This document shows positions 63,471 to 64,000 of a stretch of DNA of 64,000 bases, in pieces (positions within the stretch are counted from its first letter, which is position 1; each line of letters begins with the position of its first letter). The notes under the pieces are model-generated. The model was not told the DNA's origin, ran no database searches, and was given only the letters and a program-made list of their open reading frames with translations. A program made the translations under genes and the position numbers. The stretch comes from Allomesorhizobium sp043769475 (lineage in GTDB: Bacteria; Pseudomonadota; Alphaproteobacteria; Rhizobiales; Rhizobiaceae). Location: the NCBI RefSeq assembly GCF_043769475.1, contig NZ_CP171729.1:3162001-3226000 (forward strand), written 5' to 3'.

Positions 63471-64000
63471 GTGATTTCAGCAGGTTGTGATTCCGTCGGA
63501 TTTGCGAGATCCGATGGAGATCACGATGGCCTGGACTGAAATCACCCGTGCGCATTATGAGCGGCGTTGCGCCCGTTACGCAAGCGATCTGACCGATGCG
63601 GAGTGGGCGCTGATTGCGCCGATGATGCCGTCGGCGAACCGCATCGGCCGGCCGCGCAAGACGGACCTGCGCGAGGTCGTGAACGCACTTCTTTACCTCG
63701 CCTCGTCGGGCGGCGCGTGGCGATTGCTGCCGAAAGACTTCCCACCCTTTTCAACGGTGCAGAAGTACTTCTATCGCTGGCGTGAGGAGGGCCTGTTGCG
63801 GACCATCAGCAACAGCCTCGTCATGGCGGCGCGCGAGGCCGAGGGTCGGGAAGCGAGTCCGACGGCGGGCGTGATCGACAGCCAATCGGTCAAGACCACG
63901 GAAAGCGGCGGAATTCGGGGCTTCGACGCAGGAAAGAAGATCAACGGGCGCAAGCGTCACATCGTTGTCGACACCATCGGGCTGATGGTCGGTCTCGTCG
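63467..64000 (+). mobile_element. IS5-family insertion sequence, left part
   Basis: The element begins close to 63467 where the HD gene sequence ends, with GAGTGATTTCAGCAGG probably in or next to its left terminal repeat. The right end and target duplication are outside the window, so ends cannot be verified. It interrupts the HD phosphohydrolase gene. Confidence 0.6.
63526..64000 (+). CDS. IS5-family transposase, N-terminal part (runs off window)
   Basis: The frame stays open to the window end. MAWTEITRAHYERRCARYAS, DLTDAEWALIAPMMPSANRI, GRPRKTDLREVVNALLYLAS, then GVIDSQSVKTTESGGIRGFD and AGKKINGRKRHIVVDT match the DDE-type IS5 group (first catalytic D in GVIDSQSVKT). GGAG lies before the ATG at 63526; an ATG at 63514 is possible. 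Carried by the element that truncates the HD gene. Confidence 0.85.
   Translation, partial: MAWTEITRAHYERRCARYASDLTDAEWALIAPMMPSANRIGRPRKTDLREVVNALLYLASSGGAWRLLPKDFPPFSTVQKYFYRWREEGLLRTISNSLVMAAREAEGREASPTAGVIDSQSVKTTESGGIRGFDAGKKINGRKRHIVVDTIGLMVGLV

Overview
The window reads as a chromosomal segment of an alphaproteobacterium of the Hyphomicrobiales, most likely a Mesorhizobium-like Phyllobacteriaceae. The evidence is high GC, a MucR/Ros zinc-finger regulator, BrnTA, AbgT, a PaoABC-type aldehyde oxidase, carA and carB as separate loci, palindromic intergenic mosaic repeats typical of rhizobia, and several sites matching the EcfG general-stress consensus GGAAC-N16/17-CGTT. This placement is an inference from gene content. 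No rRNA, intact tRNA, CRISPR array or replication origin was seen.

1-12 kb: the end of an MFS pump, a BrnT/BrnA toxin-antitoxin pair, a Na/Pi transporter, then a stress and repair block. The block holds a PoxB-like thiamine-diphosphate enzyme, an isoaspartate methyltransferase fused to an erythromycin-esterase domain, a helical-barrel-like protein, a secreted repeat protein, a FAD-Rieske oxidoreductase, a DUF2267 protein, a ribosome hibernation factor fused to a cold-shock domain, and a GT2 glycosyltransferase. 12-23 kb: a membrane protein beside a selenium-binding protein, a Tat-exported aldo/keto reductase, an AI-2E-type permease, a two-Kazal lipoprotein, an SLC13 permease, and an AbgT transporter next to an M20 peptidase.

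23-31 kb: a beta-helix membrane protein, two secreted alpha/beta hydrolases, an adenylate cyclase fused to a YHS metal-binding domain, a YqeY protein and carA. The carA reading frame is shifted 25 codons before the expected stop, and a diverged second copy of the carA 3' end lies 0.9 kb downstream.

31-58.6 kb, between carA and carB, is a patchwork. It holds envelope and signalling genes, MucR, an RcnB-like gene whose ribosome-binding site is buried in a perfect hairpin, a PaoABC-type operon with a divergent TetR and a perfect palindrome, small conserved genes, and then a clearly rearranged stretch (51.6-57.2 kb). In that stretch short tags and gene 3' ends are duplicated around inserted cargo: a VOC protein, and an RTX protein with an immunity-like partner. 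One insertion has fused the RTX gene to a TetR tail and another event has truncated a pirin gene.

58.8-64 kb: carB, a cluster of palindromic mosaic repeats, an HD phosphohydrolase gene cut short, and an IS5-family transposase that runs off the window. A recurring theme is small stress-type genes carrying EcfG-like promoters, although no ecfG, phyR or nepR lies in the window.
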